DNA of 64,000 nt from Paenibacillus sp. IHBB 10380 (GCF_000949425.1 NZ_CP010976.1:3162001-3226000), one strand, 5' to 3'; positions 16,127 to 26,240 are shown, counted from the stretch's first letter. The notes: generated by a model not told the origin, from the letters alone. Translations and numbers: made by a program.

Positions 16127-17155
16127 ATGAAGAACGCAGTCCGGATTATGCAAATTGCCTTTACTTACATAGGTACCATCGTCGGTGCAGGATTTGCTAC
16201 GGGTCAGGAAATCCTCCAATTTTTCACTCGATATGGGAAGTGGGCTACGCTAACCATCATACTCTCCACTTTTCTTTTCATATGGCTAGGTACCAAAATG
16301 ATGATTATATCACGTAAAATCCGTGCCAAATCCTACGAGGATCTCAACAAGCATTTATTTGGCGACAAACCAGGCGAATATATCAGCTTAATTATGCTTG
16401 TTCTCCTGCTTGGCGTAAATAGCATAATGCTTGCTGGGGCTGGCTCAGTATTTGTGCAACACCTAAATATGCATTATCAGACAGGACTGATTCTAACACT
16501 CGTAGGCACTTATTTATTATTCAGCCGAGGAATGAACGCCATTCTTCAGATGAATAGTATTGTCGTCCCTATGATGCTCAGCTTATCTTTACTTATTGTC
16601 TTTAACACGATACACATGCCCAATGCGGGTCAATTCTTGAGTTTAGGTACCGATCACAATTTAGCCATGACTTGGATGGCCCCTCTGTTGTATACCTCTT
16701 TTAACCTCATTATGGCCCAAGCTATACTCGTTCCACTTGGAAGCCATACCGAGAGCATAGCTGTTATTAAATGGGGAGGAGTCTTAGGTGGGCTTGGCGT
16801 TGGATTTATGTTAATGGCTGCACACTTTGCCATGTCGGCCCATATGCCCGGGATCATGCAGTACGAAATTCCAATGGGTAGCATTGCATTTCAACTAGGA
16901 AGGGTTGTGCAGTTAATCTATGTACTGCTCATATTCCTTGAAATATTTACTACCTTTGTAGCAGATATTTACGGAATTACTTTACAGCTTCAGCACCGTT
17001 TGTCTATTTCACCTAAGATCATTTGCATTGGGATCATGCTCATTTGTTTTCTATTGAGCCAATTAGGATTCAGCTATCTACTATCCATCTTGTATCCACT
17101 CTTTGGTCTGCTCGGTCTTGTATGGTCCATTAGGTTGATGATGGTAAAGAGATAA
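16127..17155 (+). CDS. ykvI: YkvI-family membrane transporter-like protein
   Basis: A 342-residue integral membrane protein with about ten hydrophobic helices. It opens with IAFTYIGTIVGAGFATGQEILQFF, the unwound-helix motif typical of YkvI proteins, which resemble LeuT-fold amino acid carriers. The substrate is unknown. The ATG follows AAGGAGG. It is divergent from xpt and its last 26 bases overlap the end of yhaN on the other strand. Confidence 0.85.
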   Translation: MKNAVRIMQIAFTYIGTIVGAGFATGQEILQFFTRYGKWATLTIILSTFLFIWLGTKMMIISRKIRAKSYEDLNKHLFGDKPGEYISLIMLVLLLGVNSIMLAGAGSVFVQHLNMHYQTGLILTLVGTYLLFSRGMNAILQMNSIVVPMMLSLSLLIVFNTIHMPNAGQFLSLGTDHNLAMTWMAPLLYTSFNLIMAQAILVPLGSHTESIAVIKWGGVLGGLGVGFMLMAAHFAMSAHMPGIMQYEIPMGSIAFQLGRVVQLIYVLLIFLEIFTTFVADIYGITLQLQHRLSISPKIICIGIMLICFLLSQLGFSYLLSILYPLFGLLGLVWSIRLMMVKR

Positions 17156-20100
17156 TTTGAGCTGTAGGTAGAATTCTATGAATATGATCCAGTACATACC
17201 GATGACAAGTCATCATCATAATTTGCCTAGAAGCAGAAATTTCTTGAAGAATGGACAATGCTGCCACCATTCTCTCCTCATCAAAATTGACAAATATATC
17301 ATCAAACAGTAAAGGTATAGTTGTCTTAGTGTCCATAGTACTTGTCAAAGCGAAGCGCATAGCCAAATACATCTGCTCGGCAGTACCCCGGCTCAACTTC
17401 CCACTATCGACTAAGCCCACATCGCAGTGCTCCGCAAGGAGCTCCTTTTCACCCATTTTCATCACAATTCTCGTATACTTCCCACCCGTTAACCTTTCAA
17501 AATATGTCGATGCAAGCTTCAGCACCTGCGGCTGCTTCTCTTCTTCATAGATATGACGAGTTCTTGAAATAAGCTCAGAACAGATGGACATAACCGCATA
17601 TTCAATTGTGATTTTCTTTAAGGTTGTTTTCTGTTCTTCTAATTGTTGCAGGATGGTGTCATGTAAGCATAGTTGCTCCAATCGATCTCGTTCCTGAAGA
17701 AGTCTTCCCCGTCTCTGCTGAAGATCATTCCACAGAGCTTCTGCCTCATGTACCTGTGCCTCTGCTTGCCTACATGCTTGCTCCAATTGTACCTTGTCCA
17801 TAGACTTCAATAAGGTGATAAGCTCCGCACGACGCCCATCATTCATACCACTAAACATAGCAATCTCCCACTGAAGCATACTTCGTGTCAATTCATCTTT
17901 CCGCTGGTGAATAACACCTCGCCGTAAATAATCCTCACCGTTGTCACTTTGACTTATAGTAAGTAAATTTATCATAAGAGAAGACACACGCTGTAGCTCA
18001 TCTACTACATGAGATAATTGTTCTTCTATGGGTTCTACTTTAGACTGTAGTTTCTCACGTTCACGCATCATTTCCTGATATTCAAGCCACTCTTGTTTCT
18101 TAAGTTCTACCCATGCACTGTGTGAAATCGTTAAGTTATTGCTACCTTCTGGCAACAATCGAATACATGCTGTCTCGAATCCAAGACAATCCTGTTCTAA
18201 TTGGATTTCCTTCCTTCGTATCTTGTCTAGATTATTTAACAGTTCCAACCCTTGCTCAGATAATCCAAACATATCCAGAACAGCTTCTGGAGACAAATGA
18301 TCTACTAATGATCGATCTCGCAACCAATTCTCCCACTCCGATTGAAGATGTTCAAATGTCTGTTCTTCTTTCGACATCCGCTCTTCCACTCTTGTAAGTT
18401 CGAGAACTAATCCTTCTGCTCGTTCATGGCACGCCTTCTGTTCTCCCAATAGCTCATCCAGCTTTCGATGCCATAATTGCCACATCTCCATCACTTGACG
18501 CAATTCACGTATCCCAATCTCCAATTCTCTTGCATTAAGTGGTAGCCTTGCAGAGCCATCACTGGATGCAGCACTCCATGGGTGAGAGACAAGCTCCGAC
18601 ATCAGCTTAACAATACGTTGCTCATCTGGTCCTATACCTGACACAGAACTAGATCTTCCCGAACGCCCCGAACGCGAACTTCCCTGCTTCTTGGTTAATC
18701 CTAATCCCTTAAATATAAAAAATATATCAACCATGACCAGCAAAGCAGCAACAGTCACAGCTCCTATAGTCGATCCAATGCTCCACAGGATGATAGGTAG
18801 CAACACCGTTAATATTCCACTTCCCCATAATAACTGACTGAATAGCTGATTCATGCGCTGCTGTATAGCTTGTTCACTCTCTTCTTGTCCTTGTGAGGCA
18901 AGCTGCAATAGATGATTCTCCCGCCAGCGTTCGACTTCTGTCTGTAGCTCATTCCACCGTCCAGTAACTTCATGTCTGCTGTATTCAATCATCATCGTGA
19001 ATTGACTTCGTCCCATGTCCACCTGTTCTTTATAGGCAGTTCGAGACTTACGATAATGAGCATCTGCATCTTCTCGCTGTCGCTGTACTTGCTGTAGTTC
19101 GAGTCCTAAGCTCTCCATTTTACGATCATATCCTGCAAATCCAGCAGCATAACGGCGTACGCTCTCACGTTCACCTATAGCACCTGAGAAGCCCTCCAAT
19201 TCAGCTCTAGTCCACTTCGGATTCATTTGACGTACAATGTGTCCTACTCGTTGGTCCAAAGCTTTAACCTCAGCTCTTGTCTCTTGAAGTTCCCTTGTCT
19301 TGGCCTCATAGGATTCTACTCTACCACTAAGCTGTTCAATCGCTACTCCTTGCCCCTCAAGCTTGTTATCGCCTTGTAAATCCGTCAGCTTGGTCATCCA
19401 TTCCTCATAAGCTCTTGTTAATTGAAGTTGACGCGTCTTCAATGCATCCTGTTCTGCACTAAGAGATTTAAAGCGGTGTAATCCATCTTCAGGAAAGGCT
19501 ATAACGCTAGGAAGTGCAGAAAATTCCGCCTCCGCTTCGCTCCAATCTATCCACATGGGACGGATTTCCACCGCCTTCATCAATAAGTGAAGCTGGTTAG
19601 TGGGATCATGACGAACACTCTCCTGAGCTATGATTTTCTCTTCTGTGTGTTCAAGAGCTGTAGCGTTGTCATTATATTGTTGAAGCGAAGACTGACTCTC
19701 TGCAATCTGCTTCTCTAGTCTTTCCATAGACTGCAGCACTTTAGCACTATCTTGTACACGACCTTTAGGCTTATATAGCTTCTCCATATCCTGTATAAGC
19801 TTTCGCTCAGCTCTGACAATTTCACCTCCACCGCCAATACCTGCATGGAATAAATAGCTACTCATTTCTTCCGATTGTAGTGTGCGAATCTCCTGCAATT
19901 CAGTTAGCGATATCGCAAATAATTGCGTGAACATTTCCCGGGACATACCGCCAAGAAGTATACGCTCCATGTCCTGTTGTGTAAGCTGCTGTACTGATCC
20001 CTCTCCATCCGTTCTCGTAATGGTTACCTTCTCGCCTCTGTTCGACGGATTCCCTCCTCCGTCTATCGCTGTCGTGAACCTAGAGATCGTCCATTTACAG

Positions 20101-20336
20101 TCATCTCCATCACTTGCTGTCAACACACCACCGTGGACACCACCTAAAAGAGGCTCATACCTTTCTGTAGGGTAGGCACGACTCGGAATACCGAATAACA
20201 TCGCCCGAACGAATTGAAGTATCGTACTCTTACCCGCTTCATTAGGACCATATAATACGGTGATTGGTGCATTAGTTATCAGATCCTGTTCCTTCATACG
20301 TCCAAACCCATGAATTTGAAGTCGTTCAATTCTCAT
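17130..20336 (-). CDS. yhaN: SbcC/Rad50-like ATPase YhaN
   Basis: A 1068-residue ABC-type DNA repair ATPase. The N-terminus has IHGFGRM and the Walker A loop LYGPNEAGKSTILQFVRAMLF; the C-terminus has the signature LSRGTAEQMYLAMRFAL and Walker B PLLFDDIFVNFDEERM. Between them are long coiled coils (about residues 180-500 and 600-930). Two hydrophobic segments at about 505-548, interrupted by WSIGSTIGA, look like a transmembrane hairpin, as in YhaN of B. subtilis. It should work with YhaO, whose gene overlaps its start by 4 bases (ATGA). Confidence 0.9.
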   Translation of the reverse strand: MRIERLQIHGFGRMKEQDLITNAPITVLYGPNEAGKSTILQFVRAMLFGIPSRAYPTERYEPLLGGVHGGVLTASDGDDCKWTISRFTTAIDGGGNPSNRGEKVTITRTDGEGSVQQLTQQDMERILLGGMSREMFTQLFAISLTELQEIRTLQSEEMSSYLFHAGIGGGGEIVRAERKLIQDMEKLYKPKGRVQDSAKVLQSMERLEKQIAESQSSLQQYNDNATALEHTEEKIIAQESVRHDPTNQLHLLMKAVEIRPMWIDWSEAEAEFSALPSVIAFPEDGLHRFKSLSAEQDALKTRQLQLTRAYEEWMTKLTDLQGDNKLEGQGVAIEQLSGRVESYEAKTRELQETRAEVKALDQRVGHIVRQMNPKWTRAELEGFSGAIGERESVRRYAAGFAGYDRKMESLGLELQQVQRQREDADAHYRKSRTAYKEQVDMGRSQFTMMIEYSRHEVTGRWNELQTEVERWRENHLLQLASQGQEESEQAIQQRMNQLFSQLLWGSGILTVLLPIILWSIGSTIGAVTVAALLVMVDIFFIFKGLGLTKKQGSSRSGRSGRSSSVSGIGPDEQRIVKLMSELVSHPWSAASSDGSARLPLNARELEIGIRELRQVMEMWQLWHRKLDELLGEQKACHERAEGLVLELTRVEERMSKEEQTFEHLQSEWENWLRDRSLVDHLSPEAVLDMFGLSEQGLELLNNLDKIRRKEIQLEQDCLGFETACIRLLPEGSNNLTISHSAWVELKKQEWLEYQEMMREREKLQSKVEPIEEQLSHVVDELQRVSSLMINLLTISQSDNGEDYLRRGVIHQRKDELTRSMLQWEIAMFSGMNDGRRAELITLLKSMDKVQLEQACRQAEAQVHEAEALWNDLQQRRGRLLQERDRLEQLCLHDTILQQLEEQKTTLKKITIEYAVMSICSELISRTRHIYEEEKQPQVLKLASTYFERLTGGKYTRIVMKMGEKELLAEHCDVGLVDSGKLSRGTAEQMYLAMRFALTSTMDTKTTIPLLFDDIFVNFDEERMVAALSILQEISASRQIMMMTCHRYVLDHIHRILPTAQIISLPSST

Positions 20337-21637
20337 GATTTACTGCCCCCATCAGAAGCCTTATCGAGTAACAAGACTGCACCCATTTCACCTGCACGAT
20401 GTAGCCAATCCAGTCTTTCTTGTTCACTACTATCGTTTAATATTTTACGAATTTCCCTATTACCCATTAATGGAGTAAGTGCCACACGAAGAATATCTTG
20501 AACGGAATCATTCTGCACAGACCGCTCTACCAAGCGTACCATTTCACCAAGAAAACTGTCTTCATGCAAGATGACATCATAGTCAATTTCTATGCCAGAT
20601 TGCAGGGAGAAACCCTCAATCCAGACCAAGCCTCCAAATTGCTGATGCTCTGCTCTCATGATCTCCTTGCGCCTCAGTTCTTCCTCAAGTTCATCTGCTA
20701 GATAGCCATGCTCAAGAGCTCGGTGAACTTGACCTCTACCTGTGATCGTAAATCGTACAATGCTCATGTGTTGTGGCCTAAGCGTCCTGATGAGCTCCAT
20801 CCGCTCCTCCACCTTAATCCTCCATGCATCCTCGTTCTCTATTCCATCAATTGAAATTTCTTCACGAAACCAACGAACACGATCCAATTCATGAAAAGCC
20901 ATATGTAGCGTAGCATCTTCATTCACTTCCACCACATAGCAACCCTTAGCTCCAATCTCCTTAATGCTTCTTCCTTGAATATTTCCCGGGTAAACAATAT
21001 GCGGAGTTTCCTGAATAATGGCGCGTTGATGAATATGACCAAGAGCCCAATAATCATATCCGAGGGCGCTCAAATCATGGCGGGTACAAGGTGAATAGGT
21101 CTCATGTTCCAGATCGCCATCCAGATTCGCATGATGAATCGCAATATGGAACAAGGAAGATTCCTTGTCCCTAATAAAACGCAAAGCCGTATTTTCTGTT
21201 ACTTTGGAAGTTGGATAGGATATCCCACTCACTACCGCCACTTCTTGTTGATCACTGCGTCTCTTGGCTATGAAATGTTCTACCTCAGAACCGAATACGT
21301 GAACATGATCATTTGGTTTACCATGAAGCCTTAAGCCATCTAATGGATCATGATTTCCGTGAATCAAATAAACATGGATGCCATGATAACCTAGCTGGTC
21401 AAATGCAGCTTGTAACGACAATTGTGCTCGTAATGAGCGATTAGCTGCATCGTACACATCTCCACTAATCACTAGAAAATCTACCTGCTCTGCAATGGCG
21501 ACCTCTACTAATTGAATCAATGCGCCAAAAGTTGATTCTCGTAAATGGTGGCGAAGGCTGTCGGACAATCCTTTCATTCCTGCAAAAAGACTATCCAGAT
21601 GAAGATCAGCGGTATGTATGAATCGAAAGGGGATCAT
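20333..21637 (-). CDS. yhaO: SbcD/Mre11-like DNA exonuclease YhaO
   Basis: A 434-residue calcineurin-like phosphoesterase. Metal-binding motifs are all visible: FIHTADLHLDS (motif I), VISGDVYDAANRS (II), YLIHGNHDPLDG (III), IHHANLDGD (IV) and ALGHIHQRA (V). The N-terminal 250 residues are the nuclease, and the rest is the capping region that contacts YhaN. It should form a nuclease complex with YhaN acting on DNA ends. The start ATG shares its A with the stop of the glycosyltransferase gene upstream (TGATG), so the three genes are translationally coupled. Confidence 0.92.
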   Translation of the reverse strand: MIPFRFIHTADLHLDSLFAGMKGLSDSLRHHLRESTFGALIQLVEVAIAEQVDFLVISGDVYDAANRSLRAQLSLQAAFDQLGYHGIHVYLIHGNHDPLDGLRLHGKPNDHVHVFGSEVEHFIAKRRSDQQEVAVVSGISYPTSKVTENTALRFIRDKESSLFHIAIHHANLDGDLEHETYSPCTRHDLSALGYDYWALGHIHQRAIIQETPHIVYPGNIQGRSIKEIGAKGCYVVEVNEDATLHMAFHELDRVRWFREEISIDGIENEDAWRIKVEERMELIRTLRPQHMSIVRFTITGRGQVHRALEHGYLADELEEELRRKEIMRAEHQQFGGLVWIEGFSLQSGIEIDYDVILHEDSFLGEMVRLVERSVQNDSVQDILRVALTPLMGNREIRKILNDSSEQERLDWLHRAGEMGAVLLLDKASDGGSKS

Positions 21638-22776
21638 CAGCCTTCACTCTTTCTATTTTCAAATTGCAAGTATACTTTTTTGAATCGGTTCACAACATGA
21701 GTTAGTGAATATTCACTCTTCGCTTTCTCAAAAGCAGAACGAGCCAATTCATATCTGTAAGAAGGGTCACTTATCATCTTCTCTAAGGCTTCACTGAGGG
21801 CTACATAATCTTCTTGAGGAACGAGCAGTCCGTTGACCCCATCCTCAATTTGCTCAGGAATCCCACCAACTTCTGTTCCAACAAGGGCTAAACAACTGAG
21901 TGCTGCTTCCGCAAACACTGAACCAAAGGCCTCCGCTCTTGATGGCAATACGAATATATCAAAAAATGGCACAAATTCTTCTGGATGTAGCGTGTATCCG
22001 TAAAATATCGTTTCATTATATATCCCCAGCTCCTGAGCCAAGGATTCTAATTCTGTGCGAAACGGGCCGTCCCCAATAATATGCAATACATAATCATGAC
22101 CCCGAGCCTTTAGCTCAGCACAAGCTTTAAGTAATATATCAAGTCCTTTAGCAGGTACAAGGCGGCACACGGTAACTAGCTGTGTCACTTCGTTCTCATG
22201 TGGGACTGGCTTAAATCTTTTCTCATCAAATCCATTCGGAATAATCTCGATGTCCTCAGGATAATCCACGTAAGATGATAAATATCCAGCAAAAGAATGT
22301 GACACCGTCATCATACGCTGACTCTTCATCTCTAACTCACGATAAAGTGATACTAGAAATTGATGTTCTAAGCCGTTCTCTTGAATGATTCCATTCAGAA
22401 TCAATTCACGCTCATAACTAGAGTGAATGGTTTGAATAAGAGGTGTATCAGGAAAAATTCTCTTTAGAGCAAGTCCGGCAATGGGATGATGGGCATGAAT
22501 AAGGTTGTAAGATTTCTGAAGTCGCATTCTACCCCACCATAGATAATCTCTATAGGTCTGAATATACTTTTGCACTATCGTACTGTCTTGATATAGGGTC
22601 CAATCGAACGTATCGAACACAATCTCCTCTTGTCCCTTATTCCGGAGTCTCTTGGGAATCCAAAATAGTTCCATCTCCCAACGGGTAGAGCTGAAACGCT
22701 CCTGCATATAAGGGATCATGGAGGACACACCACCAGGTTGTTCTGGTGGAAAGAAAAGAGCTTGTAACAATTTCAT
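21637..22776 (-). CDS. Family 4 glycosyltransferase
   Basis: A 379-residue GT-B fold enzyme. The N-terminal half has PPEQPGGVSSMIPYM and LIHAHHP (acceptor side). The C-terminal half has TVCRLVPAKGLDILLKA, LHIIGDGP, and the donor motif LPSRAEAFGSVFAEAALS (E-x7-E type) followed by GGIPEQIEDGVNGLLV. It likely adds a sugar from a nucleotide donor to a lipid or cell-surface acceptor; neither is identifiable. The ATG has AGAGGGA upstream. Its location at the head of a yhaO-yhaN operon is unexpected for its function. Confidence 0.88.
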   Translation of the reverse strand: MKLLQALFFPPEQPGGVSSMIPYMQERFSSTRWEMELFWIPKRLRNKGQEEIVFDTFDWTLYQDSTIVQKYIQTYRDYLWWGRMRLQKSYNLIHAHHPIAGLALKRIFPDTPLIQTIHSSYERELILNGIIQENGLEHQFLVSLYRELEMKSQRMMTVSHSFAGYLSSYVDYPEDIEIIPNGFDEKRFKPVPHENEVTQLVTVCRLVPAKGLDILLKACAELKARGHDYVLHIIGDGPFRTELESLAQELGIYNETIFYGYTLHPEEFVPFFDIFVLPSRAEAFGSVFAEAALSCLALVGTEVGGIPEQIEDGVNGLLVPQEDYVALSEALEKMISDPSYRYELARSAFEKAKSEYSLTHVVNRFKKVYLQFENRKSEG

Positions 22777-22913
22777 GAATAGTCCCTCTTTCTATGAAGT
22801 CTTTACTTATTAACGAATCTTTGAGATTATGATATATTAGAACATATGTTTCAGCAAGGACAGCTACCCTACTATTTTACAAGAAACCTCTTAATGAAGA
22901 GCGAGGGATGTCA

Positions 22914-24029
22914 ATGCCGGGAATCGCCGCCGCATGTAGTTTATACATAGTACTCATCATGACCTTAATGTGTCTCATTATGTACAGAAATCAGCGTAAA
23001 AAGGCCTACCTCAATATGATTATAGCCTTTCTCTTTATTATGGCATACGAAGGACTGAACATCCATTTCACACTTTCTCAGGGGATACAACCTGTAAATG
23101 ATCACCTTTGGACACCCCGGCTACAAGTCTTTTCTTTTCTTCTATTGAACGTCTCCATTTATCAACTATACCGACGTGTACGGATCAAAGGATACCTTCT
23201 TCTTGGGTTGATGATATTTCTACTTATGGTTCCAATCTTTACAAAGTCTCTGCTTCCCTTTGAATCCTCTTCATGGCAAATGCTTTATTTAGATATTTAC
23301 CAGTGTGTCATTATTATCATGGGTTTCTTCATCATTTATCCACGTATAAGGCAACGAGGTAAATATGTCATTGGCATCATCATTTACCTACTCTGGATCA
23401 TTACGAACATGCTCATCCGCTATATGGAGAATGAAGCCGTATGGCTTCAGACACCCAGTTTATTTCTCCCTCTTATCTATTACACGATGATTTTTTTCAT
23501 TTTATTTGAGCGAATCATTGAACAGATGCAATCGATCTACCGTTCTTCCATCACAGATGGGTTGACTAACCTATATAATCGACGTTTCTTTATGAAAAAT
23601 GTCAATCGTTATGTAGAACAGGGTGTGAAAGTTTCCGTTATTTTTTGTGATATTGATAACTTCAAGAAGCTCAATGATACCCAAGGACATGCTAAGGCTG
23701 ACCAAGTATTGAAGCAGGTATCTGCAATTATTGATGAAGAAGTGTCGGAGATAGGACTTAGTGGTAGATATGGTGGGGAAGAACTCGTTGCAGCTTTGGT
23801 GGACAAAAGAGCGAAGGTTAGCCAAGTAGCAGAGAGCATTCGTGTTCGAGTGGAAAGCGAGACCATTGTAACCATCAGTGTTGGCTACAGCACTCTCCGT
23901 AAGAATGTCACAGCAGATGAACTCGTCTCACAAGCAGACCAAGCGATGTACCGCTCCAAAACGACGGGTAAGAATAAAGTTTCGCCCTTTCATGCTCCTT
24001 CATCTAAGAAAGACGCCATCAATACTTGA
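22914..24029 (+). CDS. Membrane-bound GGDEF diguanylate cyclase
   Basis: A 371-residue protein with an N-terminal membrane block of about seven hydrophobic segments (residues 1-200) and a C-terminal GGDEF domain: DGLTNLYNRRFF, VIFCDIDNFKKLND, GRYGGEELVAAL (active site GGEEL), and ISVGYS plus QADQAMYRSKTTGKN. The metal Asp and the active loop are intact, so it should make cyclic di-GMP from GTP. The inhibitory RxxD site, which would lie just before RYGGEE, reads SEIG and is absent. The ATG at 22914 follows GCGAGGG; an ATG two codons earlier is an alternative. Confidence 0.88.
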   Translation: MPGIAAACSLYIVLIMTLMCLIMYRNQRKKAYLNMIIAFLFIMAYEGLNIHFTLSQGIQPVNDHLWTPRLQVFSFLLLNVSIYQLYRRVRIKGYLLLGLMIFLLMVPIFTKSLLPFESSSWQMLYLDIYQCVIIIMGFFIIYPRIRQRGKYVIGIIIYLLWIITNMLIRYMENEAVWLQTPSLFLPLIYYTMIFFILFERIIEQMQSIYRSSITDGLTNLYNRRFFMKNVNRYVEQGVKVSVIFCDIDNFKKLNDTQGHAKADQVLKQVSAIIDEEVSEIGLSGRYGGEELVAALVDKRAKVSQVAESIRVRVESETIVTISVGYSTLRKNVTADELVSQADQAMYRSKTTGKNKVSPFHAPSSKKDAINT

Positions 24030-24046
24030 ACAAAAACCATTCTGTC

Positions 24047-24232
24047 TATAAATGATCGCTACGCGGATGTATTGTCCTTCCGATCGCTGTTGCCTCTAAT
24101 TTTTTTTGAATATACCGCTGTTTACGGTTAAAATTCAGGGGCAAAGCATAGGCTTTCGAAGTAGCTTTCCTACGGAAAACTTGTAGGCGAACGCTACGCT
24201 TCTCCAGGACAATTCCATCCACTACGCTACAC
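24047..24232. repeat. Dispersed palindromic repeat A, copy 2 (no 3' tail)
   Basis: The same nested palindrome as at 1681-1914, with the central CCGCTGTTTACGG hairpin, GGGGCAAAG arm and the internal 40-base module (GTAGCTTTCCTACGGAAAAC). It diverges after ACTACGCTAC and lacks the tail ending GATTATGAATTAGAGCC. It directly follows the diguanylate cyclase gene. The remaining stretch to 24430 holds nothing that I can interpret. Confidence 0.8.
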
Positions 24233-24432
24233 GGTAAAAATTTGAACGTTTGGGTTAAAAATAAAGGGACCAAAAACTGTTTATATGACCATATGTATCG
24301 GAATGGGATTGAATTTGTGCTCTATTTTTAATAGTTTCCAAAACCTCATATCCCATCACCTCCTATTGAATATTTTACGATGTTATGTCATCAATCGTGT
24401 CTTGAGATTTAACACATATCATTAAATATAAA

Positions 24433-24474
24433 AAAATGGAGTGCCAAAACTGTTGCCAGTTCGCACTCCATTTT
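24433..24474. terminator. Bidirectional terminator
   Basis: AAAATGGAGTGC pairs with GCACTCCATTTT (12 bp) around an 18-base loop. A-run and T-run flanks fit both strands; on the minus strand it would end the HAD phosphatase transcript. Confidence 0.85.
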
Positions 24475-24632
24475 CTATGCCACCACAATGCATTTTTAAG
24501 TGTCTTATTTATGATTCTTTATAAGACGTTAAATCGTGGCCTGTCCTAGCAGAAAACAATCCGTCATCGTAGCGGTCTTCCTACGCCACTGTTTTTCAAT
24601 TCAACATGCTTAGTTATATCTTTATAAATTCT

Positions 24633-25433
24633 CTATGATAAACAATATTTAACCAGTGCTGCATGCACACCATTATCATTATTGGATAACGTTATTTCAT
24701 CAGCCGCTGCCTTAACTTCAAGGGGAGAATTCTCCATAGCGATTCCCTTACCGGCATATGTAAGCATCGTTATATCATTGAAGTAATTACCGATTGCCAG
24801 AATTTCCTCCTGCTGTATACCACGCTTAGTAGCCAGCATTTTCAGAGCATTCCCTTTGGAGGCATCAGAGTGCATCAGATCAATAAAGTATTCACCACTC
24901 CGGAGCATATTGAATTCATGAGTCCAGGTACTTAACTCTTGATAAGCCTCATCGATCACCTTGGATTCTCCAAACATCGTAAATTTCACAACAGGATCTT
25001 GTAACTCACTCCATGCTGGCAAATCACTTGGCAACATCAAAAAGTTCTCATACATGCTTCGAACTTCGACCTGCAATCCTTCCACACTATCAACAAACAT
25101 TCCAAAAGCTGTGTTTACATCAAAATGAATACCACGACTCCGACAAAAGTCCGAATATGGCTCAAGCCCAGCAGGATTCATTGGAAATTGGTGAACAATT
25201 TCTTTCGTATCTACTTTTACAGTTGCAGCCCCATTATGACTAATCACATAACCTTCTAGACCCATTTTCTCCATAAAGGGAATCGAATTCTGTGGTCCTC
25301 GCCCTGTACATAATATAATTTCAGCACCCCGACTAGCTACCTCTTTGATCGTCTCCATCGTCTGCTCGCTAATCTCATGATCATCGTTTAGAAGTGTTCC
25401 ATCTACGTCTAATGCAATTAATTTATAGTTCAT
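24633..25433 (-). CDS. Cof-type HAD-IIB phosphatase
   Basis: A 266-residue HAD-superfamily hydrolase with C2-type cap. Motif I is LIALDVDGTLLN, motif II LCTGR, and the late motif is LAIGNYFNDITMLTYAG. Family members dephosphorylate sugar phosphates or flavin cofactors. In most relatives motif IV reads G-D-x-x-N-D; here the first Asp is Asn (GNYFND), while the second Asp is kept, so magnesium binding may be altered. The start is placed at ATG 25433, after AAGGATGGAGAG; an in-frame ATG three codons up overlaps that site. Confidence 0.85.
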   Translation of the reverse strand: MNYKLIALDVDGTLLNDDHEISEQTMETIKEVASRGAEIILCTGRGPQNSIPFMEKMGLEGYVISHNGAATVKVDTKEIVHQFPMNPAGLEPYSDFCRSRGIHFDVNTAFGMFVDSVEGLQVEVRSMYENFLMLPSDLPAWSELQDPVVKFTMFGESKVIDEAYQELSTWTHEFNMLRSGEYFIDLMHSDASKGNALKMLATKRGIQQEEILAIGNYFNDITMLTYAGKGIAMENSPLEVKAAADEITLSNNDNGVHAALVKYCLS

Positions 25434-25472
25434 ACTCTCCATCCATCCTTTATTACTATATTTATTAATACT

Positions 25473-26240
25473 TTAGTTCAACCCATCTATAATATCCTTT
25501 CCTAACAAAGACAATTCCTTATCTGTTAATTCACGATATGTTCCAATCTCAAGTTCAGGGTCCAGCGCCAATTCTCCCATCTGGACACGCTTAAGATATA
25601 CCACTTGCTTACCTACAGCTTCAAACATTCGCTTCACTTGATGAAATTTCCCTTCATGGATAGTAAGCGATATATGGGATAGTATGTTTGAATCCTGTTC
25701 CTCCTTGCGCAGAATAACCAATTCTCCAGGAAGAGCTACATAACCATCATCAAGAGTGACTCCTGTAGCGAATAACTCGATATCTTCAGGAACTACATCC
25801 CCATCTACGATGGCCTCGTATATCTTCGGCACGTGTTTGCGAGGAGATAATAGATCATGGGCCAATTTCCCGTCATTCGTAAGCAAGAGCAGGCCTTCGG
25901 TATCTTTATCTAATCGTCCCACAGGAAAAGGCTCGAACGCAGCATCATCAATGCTGAGCAGATCCAACACCGTAGATTCTCGCTTATCCTCTGTTGCAGA
26001 TATGACTCCCTGAGGCTTATGCATCATAAGATATATAAACTGTCTATACTGTATTCTTTCGCCATCTACTTCAATTAAGTCCACATAAGGATTGACGTGT
26101 AAACCACTGTCCTTAATGACATTTCCATTGACTGTGATTACACCCTGCTTGGCCATTCTTCGAATATCACTACGCGAACCGCGGCCTAGATGAGCCAGTA
26201 TTTTATCAAGCCTTTGCGTCTTTCTGATTCCACCACTCAT
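25473..26240 (-). CDS. RsuA/RluB-type pseudouridine synthase
   Basis: A 255-residue RNA-modifying enzyme. An S4 RNA-binding domain at the N-terminus (QRLDKILAHLGRGSRSDIRRMAKQGVITVNG) is followed by the synthase domain with the catalytic block FPVGRLDKDTEGLLLLTNDG (Asp in RLDKD) and the IHEGKFHQVKRMFEAVG motif. It isomerises a uridine in ribosomal RNA; which one cannot be told, the closest pattern being the RsuA/YtzG group. The ATG overlaps the stop of rsmF (ATGA), so translation is coupled to another rRNA-modifying enzyme. Confidence 0.9.
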   Translation of the reverse strand: MSGGIRKTQRLDKILAHLGRGSRSDIRRMAKQGVITVNGNVIKDSGLHVNPYVDLIEVDGERIQYRQFIYLMMHKPQGVISATEDKRESTVLDLLSIDDAAFEPFPVGRLDKDTEGLLLLTNDGKLAHDLLSPRKHVPKIYEAIVDGDVVPEDIELFATGVTLDDGYVALPGELVILRKEEQDSNILSHISLTIHEGKFHQVKRMFEAVGKQVVYLKRVQMGELALDPELEIGTYRELTDKELSLLGKDIIDGLN

